A stretch of 26,624 nucleotides of DNA from the NCBI GenBank assembly GCA_018263655.1, contig JAANWY010000361.1, forward strand, positions 1-26,624, in the 5' to 3' direction. Below, piece by piece: positions 1-7,668 of the stretch. Position 1 is the first letter of the stretch; each line of letters opens with the position of its first letter. A model generated the notes under the pieces. It was not told the DNA's origin. It was given only the letters and a program-made list of their open reading frames with translations, and did no database searches. The translations under genes and the position numbers were made by a program. This stretch comes from Anaerolineales bacterium. GTDB taxonomy: Bacteria > Chloroflexota > Anaerolineae > Epilineales > JAANWY01.

Positions 1-131
1 CGGCTACTGCCCTCGCAGTTGAGAAATACGGAAAAGATGGGGGTGTGGGGTCTGCTCTTCCGATCTCGGCCGCCCCCCACACCCCCATCTTTTCCGCATA
101 TTTCTTGTGTAGGCACGAAGTGCCTGAGTAG
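1..131. repeat. Palindromic fold-back element, copy 1 (left end damaged)
   Basis: Bases 30-50 are the exact reverse complement of 75-95, giving a 21-bp stem around a 24-base centre. The right end (from about 106) has a small hairpin, AGGCAC-GAA-GTGCCT, followed by CCTGAGTAG. The same architecture recurs at 1654-1775, where the palindrome is uninterrupted. Here the centre is broken by an adapter-like string (53-66), so the first 70 or so bases may not be a true chromosome sequence. It is probably a non-coding mobile or fold-back repeat; no ORF of note lies inside. Confidence 0.7.
53..66 (+). other. Illumina adapter-like 14-mer (probable artefact)
   Basis: The string TGCTCTTCCGATCT is identical to the 3' end of the standard Illumina read-2 adapter. 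It sits exactly in the centre of the palindrome at 30-95, where the sister copy at 1654-1775 has a plain GGGGGCGGCCGCCCCC centre. The match is seen directly; that it is untrimmed adapter rather than chance is inference. Confidence 0.7.
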
Positions 132-236
132 CTTGACAATGCCACATTAAACAAATGTTCTACACTAACACCGCTGTGGCGCGGTCTGTAAGCGAAGCGG
201 CGACCGGCCACAGCAGCGAAATATGACAGTGTCAAG
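132..236. mobile_element. 105-bp MITE-like element, copy A
   Basis: The element begins CTTGACAATG and ends with the near-complement CAGTGTCAAG. It is 105 bp long and closely matches, in reverse orientation, the 105-bp element at 22897-23001, including the inner segment GCGGTCTGTAAGCGAAGCGG. It has no coding capacity. Short size, terminal inverted repeats and dispersed near-identical copies fit a non-autonomous miniature inverted-repeat transposable element; the parent transposase is not in the window. Confidence 0.7.
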
Positions 237-268
237 GCAGTCACAGCAATTGTTCATTCGCGGTTCCC

Positions 269-298
269 TTAGACTTCCGTGTCGCTTTCGGTTATAAT
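269..298 (+). promoter_or_regulatory. Probable sigma-70-type promoter for the baeRF gene
   Basis: A perfect TATAAT is at 293-298, with a weak -35-like TTAGAC at 269-274 and an 18-bp spacer. Transcription would start near 305 and give a leader of about 125 bases that contains the inverted repeat at 325-401. The -10 box is strong and the -35 box is poor, so the call is moderate. Confidence 0.45.
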
Positions 299-324
299 AG
301 TTAGAGTCATCCTGTACGAGGTAA

Positions 325-401
325 GGGCTTGTCAAAAAACGACTTCCCGTTCTTAGGCGGATTCCCTAAGGAGAAACGGGAACCAATATTTTGACAGGCC
401 C
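325..401. repeat. Nested inverted repeat in the baeRF 5' leader
   Basis: The outer arms GTCAAAA (331-337) and TTTTGAC (389-395), flanked by GGGC and GCCC, enclose the inner arms TTCCCGTT (344-351) and AACGGGAA (375-382), with a further CTTAGG/CCTAAG pair at the top. In RNA this would be a long interrupted hairpin ending about 30 bases before the start codon at 432. It could be an attenuator-like leader structure or another fold-back repeat; the sequence alone does not decide. Confidence 0.55.
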
Positions 402-431
402 TAAGACCCGTAGAGTTTTGAGGAGGTTCAT

Positions 432-1565
432 ATGCTCGCACGCCAGGACGTGGAAGAACTCAGCCACTACCAAAACGAGGAGTATCCAGTCATCAGCGTC
501 TACATTAACATCGATACTCAAACACCCGAGTACGATCGGTCTCAGATCCGGTTGAAGAACCTGTTCAATCAGGTGGAAGACCTCAAGGAACTGATGACAA
601 AGGAGGAAGCTGACTCTCTGTCACACGATCAGGAGCGGATTCGGGCATTCGTTCGGGAACAGTCCAGGCAGGGCTCGCGCGGCGTCGCGGTGTTTGCCAG
701 TTCTGGCGCCGGCCTCTGGGAGACATTCACCTTTCCCAACCGTGTCGGTCAGCACATCGAGCTGGGGGATACACTCTATGTGAAGCCTCTGTTCCGAATG
801 TTGGAGCGCTACAAGCCCGTCTGTACGGCGTTGATCGGTAAGGGGCGCACGCGGATTTTCTTGTTGTACGGCGATGAGATTGATGAGCGGACGGATGTGT
901 ATAGCCCGGTTCCGGGCCGGCACGATCAGGGCGGGTGGTCCCAGGCGCGGCTCCAGCGGCATCACGATGAGCGTGTGATCCAGCATCTGAAAGCCACCGC
1001 AGACCAACTGTTCAAGATACATCAGGGTGGCGTGTTCCGCCGGCTGCTCATTGGTGGAACCGACGAACTGGTCACCCAATTCGAGGGATATCTCCATCCG
1101 TACTTGAAGGACCATCTCGTGGACACCTTCCCGATGGAAATGATGGCGAATATCAAGAAGATTCAGAAGCAGTCGCTTCAAGCATTGGAAGCGTCGGAGC
1201 GGGCCGCACACGCGGCGTTGCTGGATCGGTTGGAGAGCGAAGCCGGCGCTCAGTCGTTGGGGGTGGCCGGCCTGTCAGGCACCATTCGGGCGCTGGAGCG
1301 TGGGCAGATTATGACCCTGCTGGTGAACGACGGCTTCGCTGCGCCCGGATATCGGTGTGTGAGCTGCGGTCACACTATCCTTGATGAAGAGGATCAATGC
1401 CCGTACTGCTCAGGCGATTTAGAACGCATGGACGATGTTGTGGCGTACATCATCGATCAGGTTTACGATCAGGGATCTGATGTGGTGTTCGTCTCTGGCG
1501 ACGCGAGTGTGGAGCGACTTGAGACGCTGGGCAACATCGGCGCGCTGTTGCGCTATCAGTTGTAA
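432..1565 (+). CDS. baeRF-type (bacterial aeRF1-like) release-factor-family protein
   Basis: The 377-residue protein resembles the bacterial relatives of archaeal/eukaryotic peptide release factor 1 (baeRF families). The stretch GRHDQGGWSQARLQRHHDER at about 162-181 corresponds to the glycine/glutamine-rich loop of these proteins. A zinc-ribbon-like knuckle follows (Cys309, Cys312, Cys323, Cys326), and the C-terminal domain, with a VVFVSGDASV segment, resembles the last domain of aeRF1. Such proteins are thought to act at the ribosome, perhaps on stalled peptidyl-tRNA, but the exact role of the bacterial forms is unsettled. AGGAGG lies 5 bases before the ATG, which makes the start firm. It appears to be a single-gene unit with its own promoter and a hairpin after the stop. 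Family membership is fairly sure; the reaction is not. Confidence 0.75.
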   Translation: MLARQDVEELSHYQNEEYPVISVYINIDTQTPEYDRSQIRLKNLFNQVEDLKELMTKEEADSLSHDQERIRAFVREQSRQGSRGVAVFASSGAGLWETFTFPNRVGQHIELGDTLYVKPLFRMLERYKPVCTALIGKGRTRIFLLYGDEIDERTDVYSPVPGRHDQGGWSQARLQRHHDERVIQHLKATADQLFKIHQGGVFRRLLIGGTDELVTQFEGYLHPYLKDHLVDTFPMEMMANIKKIQKQSLQALEASERAAHAALLDRLESEAGAQSLGVAGLSGTIRALERGQIMTLLVNDGFAAPGYRCVSCGHTILDEEDQCPYCSGDLERMDDVVAYIIDQVYDQGSDVVFVSGDASVERLETLGNIGALLRYQL

Positions 1566-1601
1566 CGCAGTTGCCTACTGACATTCTTGCTGTGCATAGC
1601 A

Positions 1602-1633
1602 GAGACCGAACCGGATTGGACCGGTTCGGTCTC
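1602..1633 (+). terminator. Hairpin after the baeRF gene
   Basis: Bases 1602-1614 and 1621-1633 form a perfect 13-bp GC-rich stem with a 6-base loop, 37 bases after the stop codon. No U-run follows, so it is either a non-canonical terminator or an RNA-stabilising hairpin. Confidence 0.5.
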
Positions 1634-1653
1634 AATGACTTGTCACATAGTAA

Positions 1654-1775
1654 CTACTCAGGCTACCATCCTCGCAGTTTAAGAAATGCGGAAAAATGGG
1701 GTCGGTGGGGGCGGCCGCCCCCACCGACCCCATTTTTCCGGTCTCCTCTTGTGTAGGCACGAAGTGCCTGAGTAG
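1654..1775. repeat. Palindromic fold-back element, copy 2
   Basis: The outer ends are CTACTCAGG (1654-1662) and CCTGAGTAG (1767-1775). The core, about 1690-1740, is a perfect 50-bp palindrome with no loop, centred on GCGGCCGC. The 7-mer GTCACAT occurs just left of the element (1642-1648) and at its right end (1775-1781), which could be a target-site duplication or chance. A related copy is at 1-131. Such a palindrome would extrude a cruciform or cause sequencing drop-out; it also separates the two plus-strand genes. Confidence 0.75.
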
Positions 1776-1812
1776 TCACATCACATGAACGGTATGGTGG
1801 AAGGGAAGGAAA

Positions 1813-3420
1813 ATGTCTAGCAAGCGAAGCACATCAAAAAGGACGGCGAAGTCGCCCCCGACGGAAGAGCTTGACATCGATCAGTTGTTGACTCAACATC
1901 AGGAGCAACTGCTGGCATTGAGTGAGCGTGTTTTGGATGGACGGACACTCATCATCGCATCAAATCGGGGGCCAGTCACTTTCCGGGTTACGCCCGAGGG
2001 TGATGTCGAGGGTCAACCTGGGGCTGGTGGTGTTGTCACGGCCATGAGCGCGATCAGTAACTACGCCAACCCGATATGGGTAGCGTCGGCTATGACCGAG
2101 GGGGACCGTCAGCGTGCTCAAGAGACAGAGGGGCAGCACATTCAGTGGTCCACCGGTGATTACAGATATCGATTGCACTTTGTCGTTGTGCCCCGTCGGA
2201 CATATGAGATGTACTACAGTATGATTGCGAATCCACTGCTGTGGTTCTTGCAGCACTACATGTGGGATGCTCCGCGTACCCCGACGATCACGGCTAAAGT
2301 GTGGGATGCCTGGCATCAGGGCTATGAGGCGGTCAATCAAGCTTTTGCTGAGACGATTATCGAGGAGATAGGTTGGACGCAGGACCCGCCCCTCATCATG
2401 TTACACGACTATCACCTTTATCTCTGCCCGGGCTATCTGCGTCCCAAGTTGGCAGATGACGCCATCCTGCATCAGTTCTTGCACATCCCGTGGCCCGGAC
2501 CGGACTACTGGGCTATGCTGCCGGAAGAGATGCGGTGCAGTATCTTCCGGAGCTTGTGCGATAACGACATCCTGGGCTTCCATACCCGCAGCTATGCCTT
2601 AAACTTCCTGCGGACCTGCGAGACGTTCCTGCCGGGCGCAGACGTCGACTATGGTGAATACAGGGTCACGCTCGATGAAAATGAACACACAACTTGGGTG
2701 CGACACTACCCCATTTCGATCGATGTGGCTGATCTACGCAAGCTGGCTGAGTCGGATGAAGTAGAGGACTATGTCGACATGCTGCAGGCCCACACCGGCG
2801 AAATGACCATTGTCCGCACAGACCGGGCTGAGCCCAGCAAGAACATCGTGCGCGGGTTCAAGGCTTTCAGAATCCTGTTGGAACGCTATCCGGAATACCA
2901 CGGCCGGATCAAGTTTCTGGCCTTCCTGGTGCCCTCCCGCACGGACGTCGAGCAGTATCAACGCTATCTGGATGAGATTTCGGGTGCTGCGATGTGGATC
3001 AATGCCGAGTATGGGACAGGTGATTGGGAGCCGGTGGAGTTGTTCATGGGGGGGAACTATCCACGTGCCATCGCAGGGATGAAGCTGTACGATGTGCTCT
3101 TGGTTAACCCCATCATCGATGGCATGAACTTGGTCTCCAAAGAGGGGCCGATGGTGAACGAGCGAGATGGTGTGTTGGTGCTGTCCGAAGGCGCCGGCTC
3201 GCACGAACAACTTGGTGAGCTATTGGGCGAGAAGGTTACGCCGTCGCCGTACGATATCGTCGGCACGGCACAGGCTATGCATCTCGCGCTGCAGATGAAG
3301 CCGCAGCGACGAAAGGAGTTGGCCGAGCGGCTGCGACGCAAGATCGCTGAAGAGGACTTGACGATGTGGCTTACGGCTCAGTTGGAGGACATTCAGAAGT
3401 TCGCAAAGACGAGAGGGTAG
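1813..3420 (+). CDS. GT20 glycosyltransferase, trehalose-6-phosphate synthase-like
   Basis: A 535-residue retaining glycosyltransferase of family GT20, which normally moves glucose from a nucleotide sugar to glucose-6-phosphate to make trehalose-6-phosphate, a compatible-solute precursor. Visible family motifs are SNRGPVTFR (about 50-58), GAGGVVTAM (71-79), the acceptor/donor region LHDYHLYLCPGYLRP, HIPWPGPDYW, and LGFHTRSYALNFLR. The donor-phosphate pair Arg and Lys is in RTDRAEPSKNIVRGF, and the donor-binding loop is NPIIDGMNLVSKEG. An extra charged N-terminus of about 45 residues precedes the domain and makes it longer than the usual 460-500. AAGGAAA directly precedes the ATG. No trehalose-phosphate phosphatase lies nearby. 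A glucosylglycerol-phosphate or other GT20 product cannot be excluded. Confidence 0.8.
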   Translation: MSSKRSTSKRTAKSPPTEELDIDQLLTQHQEQLLALSERVLDGRTLIIASNRGPVTFRVTPEGDVEGQPGAGGVVTAMSAISNYANPIWVASAMTEGDRQRAQETEGQHIQWSTGDYRYRLHFVVVPRRTYEMYYSMIANPLLWFLQHYMWDAPRTPTITAKVWDAWHQGYEAVNQAFAETIIEEIGWTQDPPLIMLHDYHLYLCPGYLRPKLADDAILHQFLHIPWPGPDYWAMLPEEMRCSIFRSLCDNDILGFHTRSYALNFLRTCETFLPGADVDYGEYRVTLDENEHTTWVRHYPISIDVADLRKLAESDEVEDYVDMLQAHTGEMTIVRTDRAEPSKNIVRGFKAFRILLERYPEYHGRIKFLAFLVPSRTDVEQYQRYLDEISGAAMWINAEYGTGDWEPVELFMGGNYPRAIAGMKLYDVLLVNPIIDGMNLVSKEGPMVNERDGVLVLSEGAGSHEQLGELLGEKVTPSPYDIVGTAQAMHLALQMKPQRRKELAERLRRKIAEEDLTMWLTAQLEDIQKFAKTRG

Positions 3421-3465
3421 CTGGGTGGGCTAGTACACCTCGGCAGAAATCCTTCACCAGTTAGA

Positions 3466-3689
3466 TCAAGACAGCATCCCTTCGACAAGCTCAGGACGTC
3501 GCCTGAGTAGCGAAGCGTATCGAAGCGACGTCCTGAGCTTGTCGAAGGGGGTGCGGCTCGAACCTAAGTACCGTACTATCCTGAACCCGCACCCCTCGAT
3601 ACGGCCTCCACTATGTTCCGGCCTACTCGGGATGCTGGCCGTGATTTCGATGGGCAACTGGTGACTTATTTATGCCGAGCACTAGTAGT
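3466..3689 (-). repeat. Dispersed repeat with 25-bp inverted repeat
   Basis: Bases 3478-3502 and 3525-3549 are perfect 25-bp inverted repeats containing the CTTCGACAAGCTCAGGACG motif, with a 22-base spacer. The adjoining part, about 3580-3689, read on the minus strand, matches the unit of the tandem repeat at 26246-26624 (shared GGTGCTCGGCATAAAT, CATCCCGAGTAGGCCGGAAC and GAGGGGTGCGGGTT). No gene is convincing here; the 63-codon ORF across it is repeat-derived. It fills the gap between the plus-strand GT20 gene and the convergent end of the minus-strand operon. Confidence 0.7.
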
Positions 3690-3743
3690 CAGTTAACAGT
3701 AAACAGTAGATAAAGTACAACGGTTACTGTTTACTGTTCACTG
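3690..3743 (-). terminator. Repeat-built hairpin at the end of cooC
   Basis: Bases 3690-3708 and 3725-3743 are inverted repeats of 19 bp with one mismatch, made of CAGTAAA/CAGTGAA-type 7-mers. The right arm covers the cooC stop codon (3738-3740) and its last codons. It is the last hairpin of the CODH/ACS operon and may end or stabilise the transcript; there is no U-run. Confidence 0.5.
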
Positions 3744-4547
3744 ACGACTGAACACTGGTAGTGTCATATGCGCAATCTCCTGGATCGCGCGGTAAATTTC
3801 AGAACTCTCTTCTAATTCGACAAGAGGCCGGCCCTCGGCATCCAGGGCCATGATCTCCGGTGCGTTGGGAATGGTACCGGCCAACGGGATGTCAAACTCC
3901 TCGATTTTCTCGTGTAGAGCCGGCGGCAGGCCGTTTTTCATTCCAATTGACTCGAGATTCTGCACGCGGTTGACCACCAGATGCGCCTGAGCGACGTTGA
4001 TCTCTAAGTCTCGACTGAGCTCCGCGATGTGGCCGGCGGCCACGACACCCCGCATGCTGGGATCGGTAACGATCAATAACACATCGACGTCGCGGGTGGT
4101 GCGCCGGCTCAGGTGTTCCATGCCGGCCTCGTTATCGATGATGACAACGTCGTACGATCGCCCCAGCCGGTCGATGATCTCGCGCAAGAGGTGATTGACG
4201 GGGCAATAGCAGCCCTGACCTTCGGGCCGGCCCATGGCGAGCAAATCCACGTGCTCATCCTCCACCAGTGCGTATTCGATCTCGTACTCGAGGTAGTCGG
4301 CCTTGCTCATCCCCGAGTTCGCGCCAATCGCCCCACCGGGGCCGACCTGATCCAACATGCCCTCGCGGATGTCACCAATAGTCTCATCCAATGGCATACC
4401 CAGCGCCAGGTTGAGGTTAGCGCTCGGGTCAGCATCGATGGCCAGCACCGAGCCCACGTTCTGCTCAATCAAGTACTTCGTCAGCAAGGCAGCGACGGTG
4501 GTCTTGCCCGTTCCGCCCTTGCCCGCCAGCGCAATCGTCATCGGCAT
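3738..4547 (-). CDS. cooC: CO dehydrogenase nickel-insertion ATPase CooC
   Basis: A 269-residue SIMIBI-class ATPase that, in characterised CooC proteins, dimerises on ATP, binds nickel and helps load it into the C-cluster of CO dehydrogenase. The deviant Walker A KGGTGKT is at about 10-16, the switch segment is AIDADPSANL at about 37-46, and the dimer-interface metal-binding CxC is Cys113-Tyr-Cys115. The start at 4547 is chosen because AAGGAG lies 10 bases upstream; an upstream in-frame ATG at 4613 would add 22 residues unlike the family. It is the last gene of the operon. The final residues (VFSRQ) are encoded by intergenic-type repeat sequence. The identity is firm because of the CxC and the neighbouring acsA/acsB. 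Confidence 0.92.
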   Translation of the reverse strand: MPMTIALAGKGGTGKTTVAALLTKYLIEQNVGSVLAIDADPSANLNLALGMPLDETIGDIREGMLDQVGPGGAIGANSGMSKADYLEYEIEYALVEDEHVDLLAMGRPEGQGCYCPVNHLLREIIDRLGRSYDVVIIDNEAGMEHLSRRTTRDVDVLLIVTDPSMRGVVAAGHIAELSRDLEINVAQAHLVVNRVQNLESIGMKNGLPPALHEKIEEFDIPLAGTIPNAPEIMALDAEGRPLVELEESSEIYRAIQEIAHMTLPVFSRQ

Positions 4548-4592
4548 GTTCAACAAACTCCTTGTTCCGGTGTAACTGTTCAGGTAGTGGGG

Positions 4593-4690
4593 ACCCTTGC
4601 GAAGGTTTGCCAATCGCTTTCGGGTTGAAGGGTCCCTCGCCAGTCGAAAATCGGCCTCTTGCCAAGGTTCTTCCTAACCTTCGCAAGGGT
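4593..4690. mobile_element. 98-bp terminal-inverted-repeat element
   Basis: Perfect 15-bp terminal inverted repeats, ACCCTTGCGAAGGTT at 4593-4607 and its complement at 4676-4690, bound a 98-bp non-coding segment between the DUF3786 gene and cooC. The end sequence recurs at about 23695 and a related CGAAGGTAACCGTTCAGG at about 26216. It looks like a miniature element or repeat family member. Confidence 0.6.
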
Positions 4691-4712
4691 AGCTGAACGC
4701 TTACGTTCCGGT

Positions 4713-4790
4713 TACAGGTTGAAAGGTTGGAAGGTGCGAGACTCAACCTTCAACTTTCCAACCTTCAACTTTTCAACTCAACTGACTTGC
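4713..4790. repeat. CAACCTT/CAACTTT short repeats at the DUF3786 stop
   Basis: The right block, about 4744-4785, repeats CAACCTT, CAACTTTC, CAACCTT and CAACTTTT and runs over the stop codon of the DUF3786 gene (4773-4775). A complementary block, GGTTGAAAGGTTGGAAGG, lies at about 4717-4734. In the minus-strand transcript they can pair. This belongs to the short-repeat pattern seen after every CODH/ACS-operon gene. Confidence 0.65.
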
Positions 4791-5435
4791 TTTCAACAAT
4801 TGATGCATGAAGTGGTGTCCCAGCACGGCCAGCCCATCGGTGGTGAGATAGTGGCCGGCTGATTCATCAAACAGCACTTTGGCGTTGGGTGGGAACTCAT
4901 CGTCGCCCAGCCAGTAGACGACGGCCATCCGCACACGCGGCATGACCTCGAAGGCGTAGCCGGCATCGCCAATGTCGATCTCCCATCCACCGAGTTGCTC
5001 TGCCGCATCTATGAATGCATCGACATCGTTGCCCCAAGCGCGCACGAGCTCGTCGCCGGTATAGCCCTGGAAGGCCTGGTGGTAGAGCCAGCCGTCGGGC
5101 AGCTCGCGGAACGCGATCCACTTGCCGGCCAGCGGCGTCCCATCCGCCATTGAGAGATAGTACAACAAGATGCCCTGCAAGTTGGCGTCGCAGGGGTCTT
5201 CTGCGCTGTCGACGGGATACGGGACCAAGGCCGGCCAGGTGAGGCGATATTCGCAGCCCAGGCAGTGCAAACGGAACTCCTCTTTGTCTGCATGCCAGGA
5301 CACGTCGGCGGCCACCGCGGTTTGCTCTGGGTCGCGCTGTCGGATTTGCTCGCGCAATTCGGAAAGGACGGGTTCGAATGTCTCAGCCCAGGCAGCGCGG
5401 CTGCGGTTCGCCGCAGTGACAGGATTCTCCGTCAT
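4773..5435 (-). CDS. DUF3786 domain protein of the CODH/ACS operon
   Basis: A soluble 220-residue protein that I recognise as DUF3786, a family of unknown function found mainly in anaerobes with CODH/ACS or other corrinoid and nickel enzymes. The conserved centre is visible: HCLGCEYRLTWP at about 56-67 with its CxxC-like pair, a LLYYLSMADGTPLAGKW segment, and FRELPDGWLYHQAF. There is no signal peptide or membrane segment. It lies between acsV and cooC, so a role in metal-cluster or corrinoid handling is plausible but only inferred. A weak GGTAGGCGG is the only ribosome-binding-like sequence before the ATG. The gap to acsV (about 277 bp) is occupied by repeats, so its expression may be partly separate. 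Confidence 0.8.
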   Translation of the reverse strand: MTENPVTAANRSRAAWAETFEPVLSELREQIRQRDPEQTAVAADVSWHADKEEFRLHCLGCEYRLTWPALVPYPVDSAEDPCDANLQGILLYYLSMADGTPLAGKWIAFRELPDGWLYHQAFQGYTGDELVRAWGNDVDAFIDAAEQLGGWEIDIGDAGYAFEVMPRVRMAVVYWLGDDEFPPNAKVLFDESAGHYLTTDGLAVLGHHFMHQLLKASQLS

Positions 5436-5485
5436 TGACCGCCTACCGTTCCGAGAAGACCTAGCTTAGCAGAGCTACCCCCACC

Positions 5486-5664
5486 TGTCATTCCGAACGA
5501 AGCGCTAGCGGAGTGAGGAATCCCTACTACCTCACAAGAAAAAGCGAGATTCGCAGGCAGTAAGGTCAACAATCTCCTCGACAAGCCAGCCCATTGCCTC
5601 TCCGGCGAAACCCATTTTTCAGCGCACCGTCTCAGGGATTCCTCGCCTGCGGCTCGGAATGACA
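5486..5664. repeat. Inverted-repeat element with TGTCATTCCGA ends
   Basis: It starts TGTCATTCCGAA, continues GAGTGAGGAATCCCT to about 5525, and ends with AGGGATTCCTCG...CGGAATGACA (5634-5664), the reverse complement of the start. The 180-bp unit has no coding capacity. This end sequence is a common dispersed repeat motif in many bacterial genomes. It separates acsV from the DUF3786 gene. Confidence 0.65.
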
Positions 5665-5680
5665 TTGGGCGGCGTCGACA

Positions 5681-5712
5681 ACCAACAAACCAACAAACCA
5701 ACGAACCAACCA
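5681..5712. repeat. Four 8-bp tandem repeats abutting the acsV stop
   Basis: ACCAACAA, ACCAACAA, ACCAACGA and ACCAACCA stand head to tail and end at the base before the stop codon of acsV (5713-5715). This is an 8-bp variant of the short-repeat blocks at the other gene ends of the operon. Confidence 0.85.
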
Positions 5713-7668
5713 TCATGCCGCGCACACCTTCTCACGTTCCGTGGTCTCGGTTCGTCCATTCGTCAAGATCTCTTCCACCGACGGGAACTGTGCAATATCC
5801 GTGTGCGGCAGGAACAACGCCGACGTGAACTGATCATAGAAAGTGTTGTCGGCTGACAGCTCCAGATACGTCATCCTGCCGGCCGCCTCGGAAATCTGCT
5901 GCCGGACATTGCGGCTCAACAATGCCATGTACGATCCGCGCACCGACGTGTTGCCCAGGAAGTGAAATTGCTCCCACGGCATGTCGGGCAGTAGGCCGAT
6001 TTGGATTGCCTTTTCGATGTTGATGTACTGCCCGAAAGCACCGCCGATGAGGACCTGTTCCACCAGAGCGGGATCGACGCCAACGCTCTCCGCCAGGACG
6101 GTATAGCCGGCATAGATCGCCGCCTTCGCCCGCAGCAAGTTATCGATGTCCACCTCCGTGATGACGATGTCGTGCTTGCTTGCAAGCCCACCCGTGTCCG
6201 TTTCATCAGCCCAGACGACAACGTACTCATCACCGTGCTCCCCTTCGCGGATCCGGGGCGTGTCCAGGTCAAGTTGCAGATCGCCACTCTTGTCCAAAAT
6301 GCCTGTCACGAAAAGCTCGGCCAACAGCGAGAGCAACCCGGACCCGCAGATGCCCTTCGGTTCGCGCTCACCGATGACGCGATAGGTCGGCTCAAAGGTG
6401 TCGCTGTGGATCCAGACTTCCTCGATGGCGCCCAGGGTGGCCCGCATTCCGTGCTCGACGCCGGCGCCCTCGAAGGCCGGCCCGGCCGAACAGGCGCACG
6501 CAATCAGCCAATCGCGCGTGCCGAGCACCGTCTCGCCGTTGGTACCGATGTCCATGAACAGCGTCAACTTCTCCGTATCGGCCATGCCAGAGCTAACCAC
6601 GCCGGCCGTGATGTCGGCGCCCACGTAGCTGGCGACGCCCGGCAGGCAGTCCACGGTGGCGTTGGGGTTGATATCCAGGCCCAGTTCGCCGGCCATCACT
6701 GCCGGCGATTGATTCACCGTCGTGATGTAGGGCGTCAGCCGAATAGATTCCGGTGGCACCGCCAGGAACAGGTGAAGCATCGTGCTGTTCCCCGAGACAG
6801 TTGCCTTGTAAATGTCCGTTGTCTCAATGCGGGCTCGCTTAGCAACGCGTTCGAGCAATTTGCTCAACGTCTTCAGCACTAGCGACTGTAGTTCGCCCAA
6901 CCCGTCATTCTTGCCAGCGTAGATGATGCGCGAGATGACGTCCTCGCCGCGGGCGATCTGAGCGTTGTAGTCCACGCGCTGTACCTCGACCCGCCCACTG
7001 AGCAAGTCCACAAGGTAGACCACGTTGCTCGTGGTGCCAATGTCGATGGCGACGCCGTACAACCGCTCCGTCCGATTCCCAGGCACGACGTCGACGAGCC
7101 TCGGCGGACCGTCGGGACGGTGGTAGGCGTCCATCTCCAGAACCGCCGTGACCCGCCAGTCGGCTTCGCGCAGGATTGAGCCAAGCCGGCGCAACATCGG
7201 CAGATCCGTCTCGACACCGTCGATGTTGTGCTCCCGGCGTAACGCTCGCTGCAACCGCGACCAGTCGTCGGTCTGGTCGGCCAGGCTTGGCGGCTCGATC
7301 TCCAGGTAGACGGCTCGCAGCGGCTGGTCGCGCAGCGGATCGTAGTCGAACGGGACAGTGACCTCGGCGGCCGTCTTGTCCGTGGTGAGCCGGCGCTCGA
7401 TCTTCTCCTGCGGTGGCACCATCACCACGGCGTCGCCCTCGATCACCGTCTGGCAAGCCAGCGCATAGCCTTTCGCGATGTCCTCATCGGACAAACGTAA
7501 GCTGGACCGGCGCCGCACCGTCCCATCCTCGATGATGACGGCGCAACGCCCGCACCGGCCCTGTCCGCCGCACGGCATGTTGAGGTCGATGCCGGCTTCG
7601 TGGGCCGCCTCACCGATCAGGCTGCCGGCACGGACCTCGACCGCTTTATCGGTCGGTTCAAACCGCAC
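5713..7668 (-). CDS. acsV: Corrinoid activation protein (ferredoxin domain + ASKHA ATPase)
   Basis: A 651-residue reductive activator of corrinoid proteins. It uses ATP and a [2Fe-2S] cluster to bring the cobalt of the corrinoid iron-sulfur protein back from Co(II) to the active Co(I) state. The N-terminal plant-type ferredoxin domain shows Cys33, Cys39, Cys42 and Cys72 (C-x5-C-x2-C-x29-C). A linker follows, then the C-terminal ASKHA-fold (DUF4445) domain with phosphate loops AIDIGTTS (about 207-214) and MDIGTNGE (372-379), CSAGPAFEGAG and GICGSGLL. The position next to acsC/acsD supports the role. The GTG at 7668 has no well-placed Shine-Dalgarno, whereas an in-frame ATT at 7683 lies 7 bases after AGGAG and would add five residues resembling the family's usual N-terminus. 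The true start may be that rare codon. Confidence 0.88.
   Translation of the reverse strand: MRFEPTDKAVEVRAGSLIGEAAHEAGIDLNMPCGGQGRCGRCAVIIEDGTVRRRSSLRLSDEDIAKGYALACQTVIEGDAVVMVPPQEKIERRLTTDKTAAEVTVPFDYDPLRDQPLRAVYLEIEPPSLADQTDDWSRLQRALRREHNIDGVETDLPMLRRLGSILREADWRVTAVLEMDAYHRPDGPPRLVDVVPGNRTERLYGVAIDIGTTSNVVYLVDLLSGRVEVQRVDYNAQIARGEDVISRIIYAGKNDGLGELQSLVLKTLSKLLERVAKRARIETTDIYKATVSGNSTMLHLFLAVPPESIRLTPYITTVNQSPAVMAGELGLDINPNATVDCLPGVASYVGADITAGVVSSGMADTEKLTLFMDIGTNGETVLGTRDWLIACACSAGPAFEGAGVEHGMRATLGAIEEVWIHSDTFEPTYRVIGEREPKGICGSGLLSLLAELFVTGILDKSGDLQLDLDTPRIREGEHGDEYVVVWADETDTGGLASKHDIVITEVDIDNLLRAKAAIYAGYTVLAESVGVDPALVEQVLIGGAFGQYINIEKAIQIGLLPDMPWEQFHFLGNTSVRGSYMALLSRNVRQQISEAAGRMTYLELSADNTFYDQFTSALFLPHTDIAQFPSVEEILTNGRTETTEREKVCAA

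Noticed and set aside
6001..6882. 293-codon plus-strand frame
   Set aside because: Antisense to acsV, with no recognisable motif; a shadow frame.
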